Numbered from the stretch's first letter, positions 37,584 through 47,609 are shown. The stretch: 64,000 nt of DNA from Terriglobales bacterium (GCA_027485675.1 JAIXQP010000042.1:62001-126000); one strand, 5' to 3'. Notes: generated by a model from the sequence alone, not told the origin. Numbers and translations: made by a program.

Positions 37584-39488
37584 ATGCGCCGCACCCTCCC
37601 TCTCTTTCTCCTGCTCGCCGTGGCTGGCCAGGCCGGGCTCGTTCGGTTCGAGATCACAGAGCAGCGGGACGTGCTGAACGGGCAAAGTTTCGGCCCTACC
37701 GGAGCCTACGAACTTCTCCGTGGCCGGGCCCACTTTGCCGTCGATCCCCAACTGCCGGGTAACCGGCGGATCACCGATCTCCAATTCGCACCGCGCAACG
37801 CGGCCGGCCTGGTGGAGTTCTCCGCTGACGTGGTGATGCTTCGTCCGAAAGACCCCAAGGCCGGGAATCGCACACTGCTCATGGAAACCCCCAACCGGGG
37901 CGCCATGGGGATGCTCGCTCTATATAACCGCGCCCAACCTTCGGCCAATCCAACCAGCGCCGCGCATTTCGGCGACGGATACCTGATGCGCGAGGGATAC
38001 ACGCTCGCCTGGGTCGGGTGGCAACACGATGTGCCGAAGCGGGAGGGCCTGTTGCGGGTGCATGTCCCGGCGGCCTCCGGCATCACCGGGATGGTGCGCG
38101 GCGAGTTCACTCCCGCCGAGCCGGTCAGGCGCATTCCGCTCGGGGACGCCGGGCACGTTCCCTACCCCGTCAGTGAGCCGGGAAGCCTCACCCTGACCGT
38201 GCGCGACGGCATTCACGGCGATCGCAAGCCGCTGACTCCCGGAGAATGGCGTTTTGAAGGGGATGCGATCGTGCTCACCCAACCTGCGACGCCGGGCCGG
38301 ATCTATGAATTTCTCTATCGCAGCCAGTCGCCCGCGGTCGCTGGTCTCGGGCTGGCGGCCCTGCGGGACTTTGCCGCCCACCGTAAGGAAACCGGCGCGG
38401 AGCAGTTCGCGGTCGGCGTCGGCACTTCGCAAAGCGCGATGGCGTGGAAAGCTCTCGTTTACGAGGGATTTAACGCCGACGAAAAGGGCCGCCGGGTCTT
38501 CGACGGTTTACAACCCCATGTGGCCGGCGGCCGCCGCTCCACCTTCGAGCGCTTTTGCCAACCTAGCCGGACCTCCGGCCCCTATCGCAACGCGAGCCTA
38601 TCGCCGACCGACCAGTTTCCGTTCTCCGATGCCGAAGACCGCGAACTGGCGACCGGCCAACGCGACAGCCTGCTCGCCCGGGCGCAAAAGGCCGGGGTAG
38701 TTCCCAAGATCCTCTACACGAATACGAGCTATGAGTACTGGGCCTCGGCGGGCGCTCTCGTCCACGTGAGCCTCGACGGCCGGCGCGATCTCGCGCTACC
38801 TCCCACCACCCGGCTCTATCTCCTCTCCGGCGGCCAGCACGGCCCCGCCGCCTTCCCGCCTCAGCGCGGCAACGGCGAAAATCTCCCCAATTGGAACGAC
38901 TACAAATGGTCGCTCCGCGCCATCCTCCGCGATCTACGCGAGTGGGTTGTCAACGACACCGAACCGCCCGCCTCCCGGTATCCCCGCCTGGCTGACGGAA
39001 CCCTCGGCCGGGGCAACCCTCCCGCGCACCGGACCCGGTACCTCGACTTCGGCCCCGAATACCTCGCCAAGGGCGTCGTCACCCATCAGCCACCGAAGGC
39101 TGGCATCGACTACGCCGTTCTGACGCCGCTCCCCGATGCCGACGGCAATGATCGCGTTGGGGTGAAGATGCCGTGGGTGAGCGTTCCCCTCGGCGCCTTC
39201 ACCGGCTGGAACCGCCGCACCGCGGCCATCGGCGCCGCCGGTGAACTGCTCGCCAACACGGGCTCCTATCTTCCTTTTCCGCAGGCCCGAATTCGAAAAG
39301 ATTTCCCCAGCCGGGATGCCTACCTCCAACGCATCGAAGCCGCCGCCCAACAGATGGTGCGCGATCGGTTCCTGCTGGCCGAGGACGTTCCGGCGATGGT
39401 AAAGCTGGGGGGCGCGATCTGGGATTGGGCTGTTGCCGTTCCGAACGGTTCGGAACCTACCTCGGCGGCACGCGCCAACATAGAATAG
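37584..39488 (+). CDS. exported alpha/beta-hydrolase-domain protein
   Basis: A 634-residue exported protein; signal peptide at residues 1-18 (PLFLLLAVAGQA). It belongs to the large acidobacterial/planctomycete group annotated as alpha/beta hydrolase domain-containing. A nucleophile-elbow-like GVGTSQSAMA occurs near residue 280, and LYLLSGGQHGP carries a candidate late catalytic histidine. Substrate unknown. The ATG at 37584 is chosen because the signal peptide begins there; the longer frame overlaps the divergent regulator gene. It is followed after six bases by the DUF1592 gene. Confidence 0.75.
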   Translation: MRRTLPLFLLLAVAGQAGLVRFEITEQRDVLNGQSFGPTGAYELLRGRAHFAVDPQLPGNRRITDLQFAPRNAAGLVEFSADVVMLRPKDPKAGNRTLLMETPNRGAMGMLALYNRAQPSANPTSAAHFGDGYLMREGYTLAWVGWQHDVPKREGLLRVHVPAASGITGMVRGEFTPAEPVRRIPLGDAGHVPYPVSEPGSLTLTVRDGIHGDRKPLTPGEWRFEGDAIVLTQPATPGRIYEFLYRSQSPAVAGLGLAALRDFAAHRKETGAEQFAVGVGTSQSAMAWKALVYEGFNADEKGRRVFDGLQPHVAGGRRSTFERFCQPSRTSGPYRNASLSPTDQFPFSDAEDRELATGQRDSLLARAQKAGVVPKILYTNTSYEYWASAGALVHVSLDGRRDLALPPTTRLYLLSGGQHGPAAFPPQRGNGENLPNWNDYKWSLRAILRDLREWVVNDTEPPASRYPRLADGTLGRGNPPAHRTRYLDFGPEYLAKGVVTHQPPKAGIDYAVLTPLPDADGNDRVGVKMPWVSVPLGAFTGWNRRTAAIGAAGELLANTGSYLPFPQARIRKDFPSRDAYLQRIEAAAQQMVRDRFLLAEDVPAMVKLGGAIWDWAVAVPNGSEPTSAARANIE

Positions 39489-39494
39489 GGTGTC

Positions 39495-41789
39495 ATGCGG
39501 TCCCTCCTGCTTTTTGCCGCCGGCAGCGCTCTGGCTTTCGCCCAGCCTCCCGCCGCGCGCGCCGTCTTCGACCGCTACTGCGTTTCCTGTCACAACGACC
39601 GCGTCCGCACGGCAGGCGTCTCCCTCTCGCCTTCGCCCAAGCTCGATGCCGCCCTGCTCGAGAATGTCGTCCGCAAACTCGACCACCGGCATATGCCGCC
39701 CCTCGGCCTGCCGCGCCCTGACGAGGCTTCCTACAAATCCGCTATTGCGTCGCTGACCGATTCGCTTGACCGGGCCGCTGCCGCCAACCCGAACGCGGGG
39801 CGCACCGGCGCCTTCCGGCGGCTTAACCGCTTCGAGTACCAGAACGCGATCCGCGACCTGCTCGCCGTGGACTTTAATGTCGCTTCGCTGCTGCCAGCCG
39901 ACGAAACCAGCCACGGCTTCGACAACATCACCGTCGAGAACCTCTCGCCAACGCTGCTCGAGCGCTATCTCTCCGCGGCGGCCAAGATCAGCCGTCTCGC
40001 GGTCGGCAGCCCGATTCGCACCCCCTCCTCGGACGTCATCCTGATCCCGCCGGATCTGACCCAGGAGGAGCATATTGAAGGCCTGCCGCTCGGCTCCCGC
40101 GGCGGCGCCCTGACTTCGTATCACTTTCCGGTCAGCGGCAAGTATGAGCTGCAGGTTCGCCTTTCCCGCGACCGTGACGAGCGCGTGGAAGGCCTCGACA
40201 CGCCCCACCGCGTCGAACTCACTCTGGACGGCGCCCGCCTTGGCCTGTTCACCGTCAACCCGGTCCCGCGCGGCACCGACAATCAGAATGTTGACAAGCA
40301 CCTGTCGGTCACCGTGCCAGTGACGGCCGGACCGCACCAGATCGGCGTTTCCTTCCTTCGGAAAACCGCGGCTCTGCTCGAAACCGCTCGTCAGCCCTAC
40401 CAGGCGCATTTCAATATGGACCGCCACCCGCGGGTGCAACCGGCCGTCTATTCGATCTCGGTGCTGGGACCTTACGAGGCTACCGGCCCCGGCGATTCTC
40501 CCAGCCGCCGCCGCATCTTTGTTTGCCAGGAACAAACCGACGCGTGCGCCAGCCAGATTCTTTCGAACCTCCTCCGCCGCGCGTATCGCCGGTCGGTCAC
40601 CCCGGCGGATCTCGAGACTCCAGTAAAGTTCTACCGGGAAGCGCGCGCTGCGGCCGGTTTCGACAATGGCATCGAAATGGCTCTGCGCGCTCTGCTGGTG
40701 AATCCGCAGTTCCTGTTTCGCATTGAGAAGGATCCTCCCGGCGCCACCCGGGGCGCGCCCCATCGTCTCACCGACTTCGAACTCGCCACGCGCCTTTCGT
40801 TCTTCCTCTGGAGCAGCATCCCGGATGACATCCTGCTCGACCTTGCCGCCCGTGGCCAATTGCGAAACCCGGCCGAGATGGAACAGCAGGTGAAGCGCAT
40901 GTTGGCGGACCCTCGCTCTGACGCTCTCGTCAACAATTTCGCCGGGCAATGGCTGTACCTGCGCAACCTGGATTCCACGACGCCAGACCCCCGGCAGTTT
41001 CCCGATTTCGATGACAACCTCCGGCAGGCGATGCGCCGCGAGACGGAGCTCTTTTTCGCCAGCATCGTCCGCGAGGACCGGCCGGTTTCGAATCTTCTCC
41101 GCGCTGATTACGCCTTTGTCAATGAACGCCTCGCCCGGCATTACGGCATTCCGCATGTCTACGGCAGCCGCTTCCGCCGCGTCTCTCTGGCCGGCCAGCC
41201 GGCGCGCGGCGGCCTGCTGAGCCAGGCGAGCATTCTCACCGTCACCTCCTACTCCACGCGCACGTCCCCGGTGATCCGGGGCAAATGGATCCTCGCCAAC
41301 ATCCTCGGCACGCCGCCGGCCCCTCCGCCGCCCGCGGTTCCGCAGTTGAAAGAGGCTGCGGCCGGGCCCGGCGCCAAGTCGCTCTCCATGCGGGAGCGCG
41401 TGGCCGAGCACCGCGCCAACCCCGCCTGCGCCGGCTGCCACAATCTGATGGATCCCATTGGCTTCGCCTTTGAAAACTACGATGCGGTAGGCCGCTGGCG
41501 CACGACGGAGGGTGGCGTTCCCGTCGACGCCTCCGGGGTGATGCCGGACGGCACGAAGTTTACGAATGCAGCCGATCTGCAGAACGCCCTGCTCCGCCGT
41601 CCGGAACTCTTCACCTCCACTTTGGCGGAGAAGCTGCTCATCTATGCCCTTGGCCGCGGGGTCGAACCCTATGACGCCCCGTCCGTCCGCCAGATTGTCC
41701 AACAGGCCGGCACGAAGGATTACCGCTTCTCGTCCCTGATTCTGGGTATCGTCAACAGTACGCCGTTCACCATGAGGAACTCGCTATGA
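39495..41789 (+). CDS. exported diheme DUF1592-type protein
   Basis: A 764-residue exported protein of the DUF1587/1592/1588/1585 set common in planctomycetes and Acidobacteria. Signal peptide about 1-16. A c-type heme motif CVSCH is at 29-33 and a second one, CAGCH, at 645-649 in the DUF1588/1585 part (LMDPIGFAFENYDA). This suggests a periplasmic or surface electron-carrying protein, perhaps acting on polymers; no activity is known to me. TAGAAT lies eight bases upstream. It overlaps the DUF1552 gene by ATGA. Confidence 0.85.
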   Translation: MRSLLLFAAGSALAFAQPPAARAVFDRYCVSCHNDRVRTAGVSLSPSPKLDAALLENVVRKLDHRHMPPLGLPRPDEASYKSAIASLTDSLDRAAAANPNAGRTGAFRRLNRFEYQNAIRDLLAVDFNVASLLPADETSHGFDNITVENLSPTLLERYLSAAAKISRLAVGSPIRTPSSDVILIPPDLTQEEHIEGLPLGSRGGALTSYHFPVSGKYELQVRLSRDRDERVEGLDTPHRVELTLDGARLGLFTVNPVPRGTDNQNVDKHLSVTVPVTAGPHQIGVSFLRKTAALLETARQPYQAHFNMDRHPRVQPAVYSISVLGPYEATGPGDSPSRRRIFVCQEQTDACASQILSNLLRRAYRRSVTPADLETPVKFYREARAAAGFDNGIEMALRALLVNPQFLFRIEKDPPGATRGAPHRLTDFELATRLSFFLWSSIPDDILLDLAARGQLRNPAEMEQQVKRMLADPRSDALVNNFAGQWLYLRNLDSTTPDPRQFPDFDDNLRQAMRRETELFFASIVREDRPVSNLLRADYAFVNERLARHYGIPHVYGSRFRRVSLAGQPARGGLLSQASILTVTSYSTRTSPVIRGKWILANILGTPPAPPPPAVPQLKEAAAGPGAKSLSMRERVAEHRANPACAGCHNLMDPIGFAFENYDAVGRWRTTEGGVPVDASGVMPDGTKFTNAADLQNALLRRPELFTSTLAEKLLIYALGRGVEPYDAPSVRQIVQQAGTKDYRFSSLILGIVNSTPFTMRNSL

Positions 41790-43135
41790 TCATTTCGAAG
41801 AAATCGCTCCCTCGCCGCACCCTGCTTCGCGGTCTCGGCGCGGGCCTTGGGCTCCCGTTGCTCGACGCCATGGTTCCGGCCATGACTGCGCTCGCCGCCA
41901 CCCCGGCCGCGCCGGTCCGCCGTTTGGGCTTCGTCTACATTCCCATGGGAGCGACGATCTCGCAGTGGACGCCGCCCGAACTCGGGCGTATGACCCGGCT
42001 CTCGCCCACGCTCCAGTCCCTCAGCCCGTACCTTGATCAACTCAGCGTCATCAGCAATCTCGAACTGAAGAACGCCTATTCGCCCGGCAATCACGCCACG
42101 GCCAATGCCGCGTTCCTCAGCGCGGCCAAGGCCAAGCTGACCGAAGGAACGGACTACGAACTCGGCACCACCGTGGACCAGATAGCGGCCCGGCACATCG
42201 GCAAGGATTCGCCCCTGCCTTCGATGGAACTGGCGATGGATCTGCTCACCACTATCGGCAACTGCGACAACGGCTACGCTTGCGTCTACCAGAACAATTT
42301 GTCCTGGTCATCGCCCACGACGCCCCTGCCGGCCGAAGCCCATCCGCGCCTGGTGTTTGAACGGCTCTTTGGCGAAGGGGGTAGCGCGGCGGAACGGCGC
42401 GCGGAGCTGCGCAAGAACGCCAGTATTCTCGATTGGGTGTCTGCGGATATCGCCCGGCTCCAGGGCCAACTCGGCGCGGGGGATCGGACGAAGGTCGGTG
42501 AGTATCTGGAAGCCGTCCGCGAGGTCGAGCGGCGCATTCAGAAGGCCGAAAAGCAGACGGATGGCTCTGCCCTGCCGGATGTCGATCGGCCGGTCGGCGT
42601 GCCCGCCTCCTATGGGGACCACGCCAAGCTCATGTTTGATCTCCAGGTGCTCGCCATGCAGGCGGATATCACCCGGGTGATCTCCTTCCAGTTGGCTCGC
42701 GAGGCCAGCACGCGGGTTTACCCGGAGGCCGGCGTCACCGATCCGCATCATCCGCTCACCCACCACTCGGGCGACCCGGAGAAGATGGCCCGCGTGGCCA
42801 AAATCAACGCCTACCATATGAGCCTGTTTTCCTATTTCCTGGGCAAGCTGAAGTCCACCCGGGAAGGCAATGGCACGCTGCTCGATAACTCGTTGCTCCT
42901 GTGCGGCAGCGGCATGGGCAACCCCGATGTTCACGACCATGTGAATCTGCCGATCGTCGTTGCCGGCGGTGCCGCGGGTAACGTCAAGGGTGGACATCAT
43001 ATCCGCTATAAGCAACCGACACCCTTGGCCAATCTGCATCTGACGCTTCTCGACAAGGTCGGGGTGCACCTCGATGCTTTCGCCGACAGCGAAGGGAAGA
43101 TTAGCGAGCTCCTCAAGCCAGCCTCACTCGGATGA
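41786..43135 (+). CDS. exported DUF1552 protein
   Basis: A 449-residue protein starting with a Tat-like signal (SLPRRTLLRGLGAG followed by a hydrophobic run). DUF1552 proteins nearly always follow a DUF1592 gene; the function is unknown but the fold is thought to be related to alkaline phosphatase or sulfatase-like DUF1501 proteins. It has the family regions VISNLELKNAYSPGNH and LLCGSGMGNPDVHDHVNLP. It overlaps its neighbours on both sides by ATGA, so the three genes are translated together. Confidence 0.85.
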   Translation: MIISKKSLPRRTLLRGLGAGLGLPLLDAMVPAMTALAATPAAPVRRLGFVYIPMGATISQWTPPELGRMTRLSPTLQSLSPYLDQLSVISNLELKNAYSPGNHATANAAFLSAAKAKLTEGTDYELGTTVDQIAARHIGKDSPLPSMELAMDLLTTIGNCDNGYACVYQNNLSWSSPTTPLPAEAHPRLVFERLFGEGGSAAERRAELRKNASILDWVSADIARLQGQLGAGDRTKVGEYLEAVREVERRIQKAEKQTDGSALPDVDRPVGVPASYGDHAKLMFDLQVLAMQADITRVISFQLAREASTRVYPEAGVTDPHHPLTHHSGDPEKMARVAKINAYHMSLFSYFLGKLKSTREGNGTLLDNSLLLCGSGMGNPDVHDHVNLPIVVAGGAAGNVKGGHHIRYKQPTPLANLHLTLLDKVGVHLDAFADSEGKISELLKPASLG

Positions 43136-44622
43136 AGCTCTACTACCCAGTTTTGCTCTGCGCCGCGGCTTTTGCCGCCACCGAGTCGGATTCGCGCCTG
43201 CTCGACGCGGCCCGCCGTGGCGACGCTGCGGCCGTACGCCAATTGCTGAACCAGAAGGCGGATGTCCACAGCAAAGCGCCGGACGGTTCGACCGCCCTCC
43301 ATTGGGCCGTGGAACGGGATGATGCCGAATCGGCCGCCGCGCTGCTGGCCAAAGGCGCGGACGCCAATGCCGCGAATCTTCACGGCGCCACGCCGCTTTA
43401 TCTCGCCTGTCTGAACGGCAGCGCGGCGATGATCGACCGGTTACTCAAAGCCGGCGCGGATCCGAACCTGAGTTCGCCGGAGGGCGAAACGCCTCTGATG
43501 ACGGTCGCCCGTACGGGCCGGCAGGACGCCGTGAAGCTCCTGCTGACCCGCGGTGTGGACGTGAACCGGAAAGAGGCCTGGCGTGGCCAGACGGCGCTCA
43601 TGTGGGCTGCCGCGGAAGGACACGCGGGCGTTGTGGAGCAACTCATCGAGTTTGGCGCCGATCATCGCGCCCGCTCGAATGGCGGCTTCACGCCGCTGCT
43701 GTTCGCTGCCCGGGAAGGCCACATCGCGGTTGTCCGCACGCTGCTCAAAAATGGCGCCGATGTAAATGATGCGCTGCCCGCCCGCACGCGGCGGCCGGCC
43801 GGCGCCAGCACCACCGAACCCGGTAACATCAAGGCCGGCACGACGGCGCTGCATCTCGCCGTCGCCAACGCCCACTTCGAACTGGCTGCCGCCTTGCTCG
43901 ACGCTGGTGCGAATCCCAACGCCGATGGCCCGGGATGGACCCCGCTCCACACGCTCACCTGGGTCCGCAAGCCCGGCACTGGCAGCAACGATCCCGCCCC
44001 GGCTGGATCCGGCAGCATGGATAGCCTAACCCTGGCCCGTAAGTTGGTGGCCAAGGGAGCGAACCTGAACGCGCGGATGACCGTCAAGAGCAACGCGGGT
44101 CTGAGCGCGCTGAACACCGTCGGCGCTACTCCGTTTCTGATGGCTGCTCGCTGCGCCGATGCCGAGTATATGCGTCTGCTCGCCTCGCTCGGGGCTGACC
44201 CGTTGCTGCCGAACGAGGACGGTACCACGCCTCTGATGGTGGCCGCCGGTGTCGGCACCCGTTCCCCCAATGAAGATGCGGGCACGGAAAGCGAAGTCCT
44301 CGAGGCCGTGCAGGTTGCACTTGATCTCGGTAATGACATCAATGCCGTCGACAAGAACGGGGATACGGCCATGCACGGGCCTGCGTATAAGCATCTGCCG
44401 GCTGTCGTGCTGCTGCTGGCGGATAAGGGCGCCCGCATTGAGGTGTGGAACCGCAAGAACAAACAGGGCTGGACCCCGCTGCGCATTGCGGACGGGGTGA
44501 ACCGAACCGGCAACCTCCGCCTGTCGCCTCCCACGGCGGCTGCTCTTCGCAAAGTGATGAAGGCCGCGGGGGTGTCCACGGATCTGGAACCGCTGCCCGA
44601 AGGGCCTACTACGGTTCGTTAG
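43132..44622 (+). CDS. exported ankyrin-repeat protein
   Basis: A 496-residue protein with a signal peptide (YYPVLLCAAAFAA). The rest is about ten ankyrin repeats (for example DGSTALHWAVERDDAESAA, GATPLYLACLNG, GETPLMTVARTG, GQTALMWAAAEGH), with two longer insertions near 220 and 285. Ankyrin repeats bind other proteins; export and coupling with DUF1592/DUF1552 suggest it scaffolds that pair in the periplasm. It overlaps the DUF1552 stop by ATGA and the convergent gene by 14 bases. Confidence 0.85.
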   Translation: MKLYYPVLLCAAAFAATESDSRLLDAARRGDAAAVRQLLNQKADVHSKAPDGSTALHWAVERDDAESAAALLAKGADANAANLHGATPLYLACLNGSAAMIDRLLKAGADPNLSSPEGETPLMTVARTGRQDAVKLLLTRGVDVNRKEAWRGQTALMWAAAEGHAGVVEQLIEFGADHRARSNGGFTPLLFAAREGHIAVVRTLLKNGADVNDALPARTRRPAGASTTEPGNIKAGTTALHLAVANAHFELAAALLDAGANPNADGPGWTPLHTLTWVRKPGTGSNDPAPAGSGSMDSLTLARKLVAKGANLNARMTVKSNAGLSALNTVGATPFLMAARCADAEYMRLLASLGADPLLPNEDGTTPLMVAAGVGTRSPNEDAGTESEVLEAVQVALDLGNDINAVDKNGDTAMHGPAYKHLPAVVLLLADKGARIEVWNRKNKQGWTPLRIADGVNRTGNLRLSPPTAAALRKVMKAAGVSTDLEPLPEGPTTVR

Positions 44623-46030
44623 CCGGTTTCCGGTAGACCGTCACCTTCGACTGCGCGCCCGCCGCTACCGGCTGAAAGCCGTTGTCCCGCGGCCACTGCT
44701 GGTCATCGGGCGCGGCGAAGAACCAGACGCACTCCGGCCCCCGTTCGTTGAAAACCAGCTCCGGTGTTGCCAGCCGATACCGGAGCCGGTAGTAGTTCAA
44801 CGACGGCACCAGGGTCCATGTGGAGCAGGCCTTCCCCGGCCGCTCGAGCGCTATTGCGGCCAGCCGCTGGTTCTCGGCATCCTCCGGCCACTCCCCGAAG
44901 TGGTTCCAGCGGGAAGCCGCCAGGTGGCTGCCCGTGAACAGAATCAACGCGGCCAGAACCACGTACCGTACCTTGGGCAGCGACGCCAGCGCCGCCACGG
45001 CCAGCAGACTCACCACAAAGATCGGCAGCGTCGTCCGGCCCAGCGGATACTTCACCCCGCCCCAGCGGTGCGCCGCCTCCGCCACCGCGAACGTCAACAC
45101 CATGGGCACTGCGGCGAAAAACGCTTCCTTGCGGCGCCAGAGCAGCGGAATCGCCAGGGCCGTGGCCCCCAGCACCCAGGGCAGCAGCGCCTTCTGCCAA
45201 GCCAGCGCGGCATCCAGATTCCACTCGCCGTGCACCGGCATCATGGCGAGCCAGACGAACTGGTCGAGCGTATGAGCCCAGTCGGCGGCGCCGAAGTAAA
45301 AGTTGTCCCCGGTGGCGTGACGGAGGGCCGGGTAGAGAATGGGCGCCGCGACCAGCAGCGTGCTCGCCACGATGCCGAGCGCCGCCTTCACCCCGGCTCT
45401 TCCTCGCATCGCGGCATACGCCGCGCCCACAGCCACTCCCGCGTAGAGCAGGGTCAAATTCGCCGCCAACGCCAAGCCCAGGAGCGCGCCCGCGCCGGCC
45501 CAACGCCGCCAGCCGGCGGTTTCGAGGCCGCTCATCAGCACAAACACCGCGCCCAGCCAGAACGCCAAGGCCAGCCCGTAGCCCCGGCCCGCCGCCAGAT
45601 GGTCCAGCAACAGAGGGTTCGACGCGATGGCCACCCAAGCCGCCACGGCCAGCCAACTCTCGCCGAGCAGCCGCCGCAGCACCAGCGCCAGCAGGATCAG
45701 AAACACGATGCCGCCCAGCACGGAAGGCAGCCGGATGGCCCATTCCGCATCCCCCAGCGCCAGGAAACTGAGCCGCGAGAGCAACGTGAACAACACATGG
45801 TTGTTCGCGTCGTAGTAGACGAACATCTCCTCGAGTGGCTTCGAGGAAAAAGACAGAAACGACATCGCCTCGTCAATCGTGAGCGACTGCCGGACGCTGC
45901 GCGAGAAATTGACGGCGCCCACAGACGCGATCAACAACGCAAGCACCAGACGGGGTAGAGCCAAGCCGTAGTGTAGCCGAATCGCCCAAGCGTTTTCACA
46001 AACAACGCAATAGGCGTAGAGTAGATCCAT
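44609..46030 (-). CDS. GT39/ArnT-like polytopic membrane glycosyltransferase
   Basis: A protein of up to 473 residues with about ten membrane spans. The first loop has the acidic SLTIDEAMSFL, the position of the catalytic Asp-Glu of GT-C enzymes such as PMT and ArnT, and NNHVLFTLLS follows. It would move a sugar from a lipid carrier to a target in the periplasm; target unknown. The ATG at 46030 overlaps the start of the divergent gene by two bases; a TTG about 20 codons in (before the first span) is a reasonable alternative, so the exact start is uncertain. Confidence 0.75.
   Translation of the reverse strand: MDLLYAYCVVCENAWAIRLHYGLALPRLVLALLIASVGAVNFSRSVRQSLTIDEAMSFLSFSSKPLEEMFVYYDANNHVLFTLLSRLSFLALGDAEWAIRLPSVLGGIVFLILLALVLRRLLGESWLAVAAWVAIASNPLLLDHLAAGRGYGLALAFWLGAVFVLMSGLETAGWRRWAGAGALLGLALAANLTLLYAGVAVGAAYAAMRGRAGVKAALGIVASTLLVAAPILYPALRHATGDNFYFGAADWAHTLDQFVWLAMMPVHGEWNLDAALAWQKALLPWVLGATALAIPLLWRRKEAFFAAVPMVLTFAVAEAAHRWGGVKYPLGRTTLPIFVVSLLAVAALASLPKVRYVVLAALILFTGSHLAASRWNHFGEWPEDAENQRLAAIALERPGKACSTWTLVPSLNYYRLRYRLATPELVFNERGPECVWFFAAPDDQQWPRDNGFQPVAAGAQSKVTVYRKPANEP
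45995..46022 (+). promoter_or_regulatory. promoter-like boxes, -10 six bases before the PLP-enzyme start
   Basis: TTCACA at 45995 and TAGAGT at 46017 are spaced by 16 bases, and TAGAGT ends six bases before the ATG at 46029. Transcription would begin at about the start codon; no Shine-Dalgarno is seen. Confidence 0.45.
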
Positions 46031-47609
46031 GATGGAATTTCTCTCGAAACGGCTTCCCCGCCGCGACGTGTTTCGCGGCTCCGCATTCGGACTACTGGCC
46101 GGCCTGCTTCCCGGTAAGGCGGCAGCCGCTCCCACCGCCGGCCTGCAACTGGGCGCCGGCATCTATGAATCCATCGGCGTCCAGCCGCTCATCAACGCCC
46201 GCGGCACCTTCACCATCATTAGCGGTTCCACCATGCTGCCCGAAGTCCGCACGGCCATGACCGAAGCGGCGCAGCGCTATGTCCACATCGATGAGTTGAT
46301 GGCCGGCATCGGCGCCCGCCTCGCGGAGTTGACCAAGGCCGAATGGGGCATGATCAGCTGCGGCTGCTCCGCCGCTATCACGCACGCCACCGCCGCCTGC
46401 ATCGCCGGCGGCAATGCAGACCTGCATGTGCGTCTGCCCAACCTCGAAGGTTTCGCTAAAGACGAAGTCATCATCCCGAAGCACTCCCGCAACGTCTACG
46501 ACGCGGCCGTCCGCGCGGTGGGCGCGAAGGTGGTGGAAGCCGGCACCGTCGCTGAGTTTGAGCACGCCATTGGTCCCAAGACCGCGATGGTCTACATCCT
46601 CGCCGGCCCCGGCGCCGATCGCAGTCCGTTGAACACCAAAGTCATCTGCGAAATCGCCAAGAAGCACAACGTCCCCGTCTTCGTGGACGCCGCCGCCGAA
46701 GGGCTCACCGTGCCGAACGTCCATCTCGCGGCCGGTGCAGACCTGGTCGCTTATAGCGGCGGCAAGTGTCTGCGCGGGCCGCAGACCGCCGGCCTGCTGC
46801 TCGGCCGCAAGGACCTTGTGCAAGCTGCGTGGGTGCACAGCTCGCCGCACCACGGCTTCGCCCGCGGTTTGAAGATCGGGAAGGAAGAAGCCATCGGCAT
46901 GCTGATGGCGGTGGAGATGTGGATGAAGCGCGACCACAAGGCCGAATGGAACACGTGGACGGCGCGGCTCGATCATGTCGCCAAGCAGGTCGCCTCCATT
47001 CCCAGCGTCACCACGTCCATCCGGCAGCCGGAGGGCCTTTCGAACAACACCCCGACCCTGGTGATCAAATGGGATCCGGCCAAGACCGGCATTACGGGCC
47101 GGGCCCTGGCCCGCCATCTTTTCACGACGTCGCCGCGCATTTCGCTGCCCACCGGCGCTAATGAAACCACCATCCAGGTGGTGCCCTACATGATGGCCAA
47201 CGGGGATGAAAAGATCGTCGCGGACCGCATCGTGGCGACGTTGAAGAATCCGCCGGCCACCCCGGCGCCATCCAACGCCGCGCCCGCCGCGGACCTTTCC
47301 GGCCGCTGGGACGTCGAGATCGAATACAGTGCGAGCAAGTCAAACCACGTTCTTCATCTGAAGCAGACCAACGGCCAGATCGAAGGCACTCATCAGGGGG
47401 ACTTCGTCTCCCGCGATCTGATGGGCCAGGTGGAGGGCAATCGCGTCCGGCTGAACAGCAACTACGCCGAGCGCAACGGCGACTCACTCCAGTTCGAGTT
47501 CAACGGCCAGTTGAGCGGCGACCAGATCACCGGCACGCTGAGCATGGGTGAGTACCTCGACGCCAAATGGACCGCCCGCCGCCACGTGGCGAACGGCCGC
47601 CGCGGCTAA
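46029..47609 (+). CDS. exported SelA-fold PLP enzyme with C-terminal beta domain
   Basis: A 526-residue protein. A twin-arginine-type signal (LPRRDVFRGSAFG plus hydrophobic run) occupies residues 1-36. The catalytic domain is of the SelA/DgaE type, PLP-dependent enzymes that include D-glucosaminate-6-phosphate ammonia-lyase; the PLP lysine is likely K246 in YSGGKCLRG. After residue 420 comes a separate 100-residue beta-rich domain (LSGRWDVEIEY, HVLHLKQTNGQIEGT) like a small lipocalin-type barrel. Tat export would allow cofactor loading in the cytoplasm. Substrate unknown. It overlaps the convergent sulfatase gene by four bases. Confidence 0.8.
   Translation: MMEFLSKRLPRRDVFRGSAFGLLAGLLPGKAAAAPTAGLQLGAGIYESIGVQPLINARGTFTIISGSTMLPEVRTAMTEAAQRYVHIDELMAGIGARLAELTKAEWGMISCGCSAAITHATAACIAGGNADLHVRLPNLEGFAKDEVIIPKHSRNVYDAAVRAVGAKVVEAGTVAEFEHAIGPKTAMVYILAGPGADRSPLNTKVICEIAKKHNVPVFVDAAAEGLTVPNVHLAAGADLVAYSGGKCLRGPQTAGLLLGRKDLVQAAWVHSSPHHGFARGLKIGKEEAIGMLMAVEMWMKRDHKAEWNTWTARLDHVAKQVASIPSVTTSIRQPEGLSNNTPTLVIKWDPAKTGITGRALARHLFTTSPRISLPTGANETTIQVVPYMMANGDEKIVADRIVATLKNPPATPAPSNAAPAADLSGRWDVEIEYSASKSNHVLHLKQTNGQIEGTHQGDFVSRDLMGQVEGNRVRLNSNYAERNGDSLQFEFNGQLSGDQITGTLSMGEYLDAKWTARRHVANGRRG

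Noticed and set aside
38934-41702. 922-codon open frame antisense to the first DUF1592 gene
   Set aside because: Same reasoning: no motif, and the plus strand has two heme motifs and coupled neighbours.
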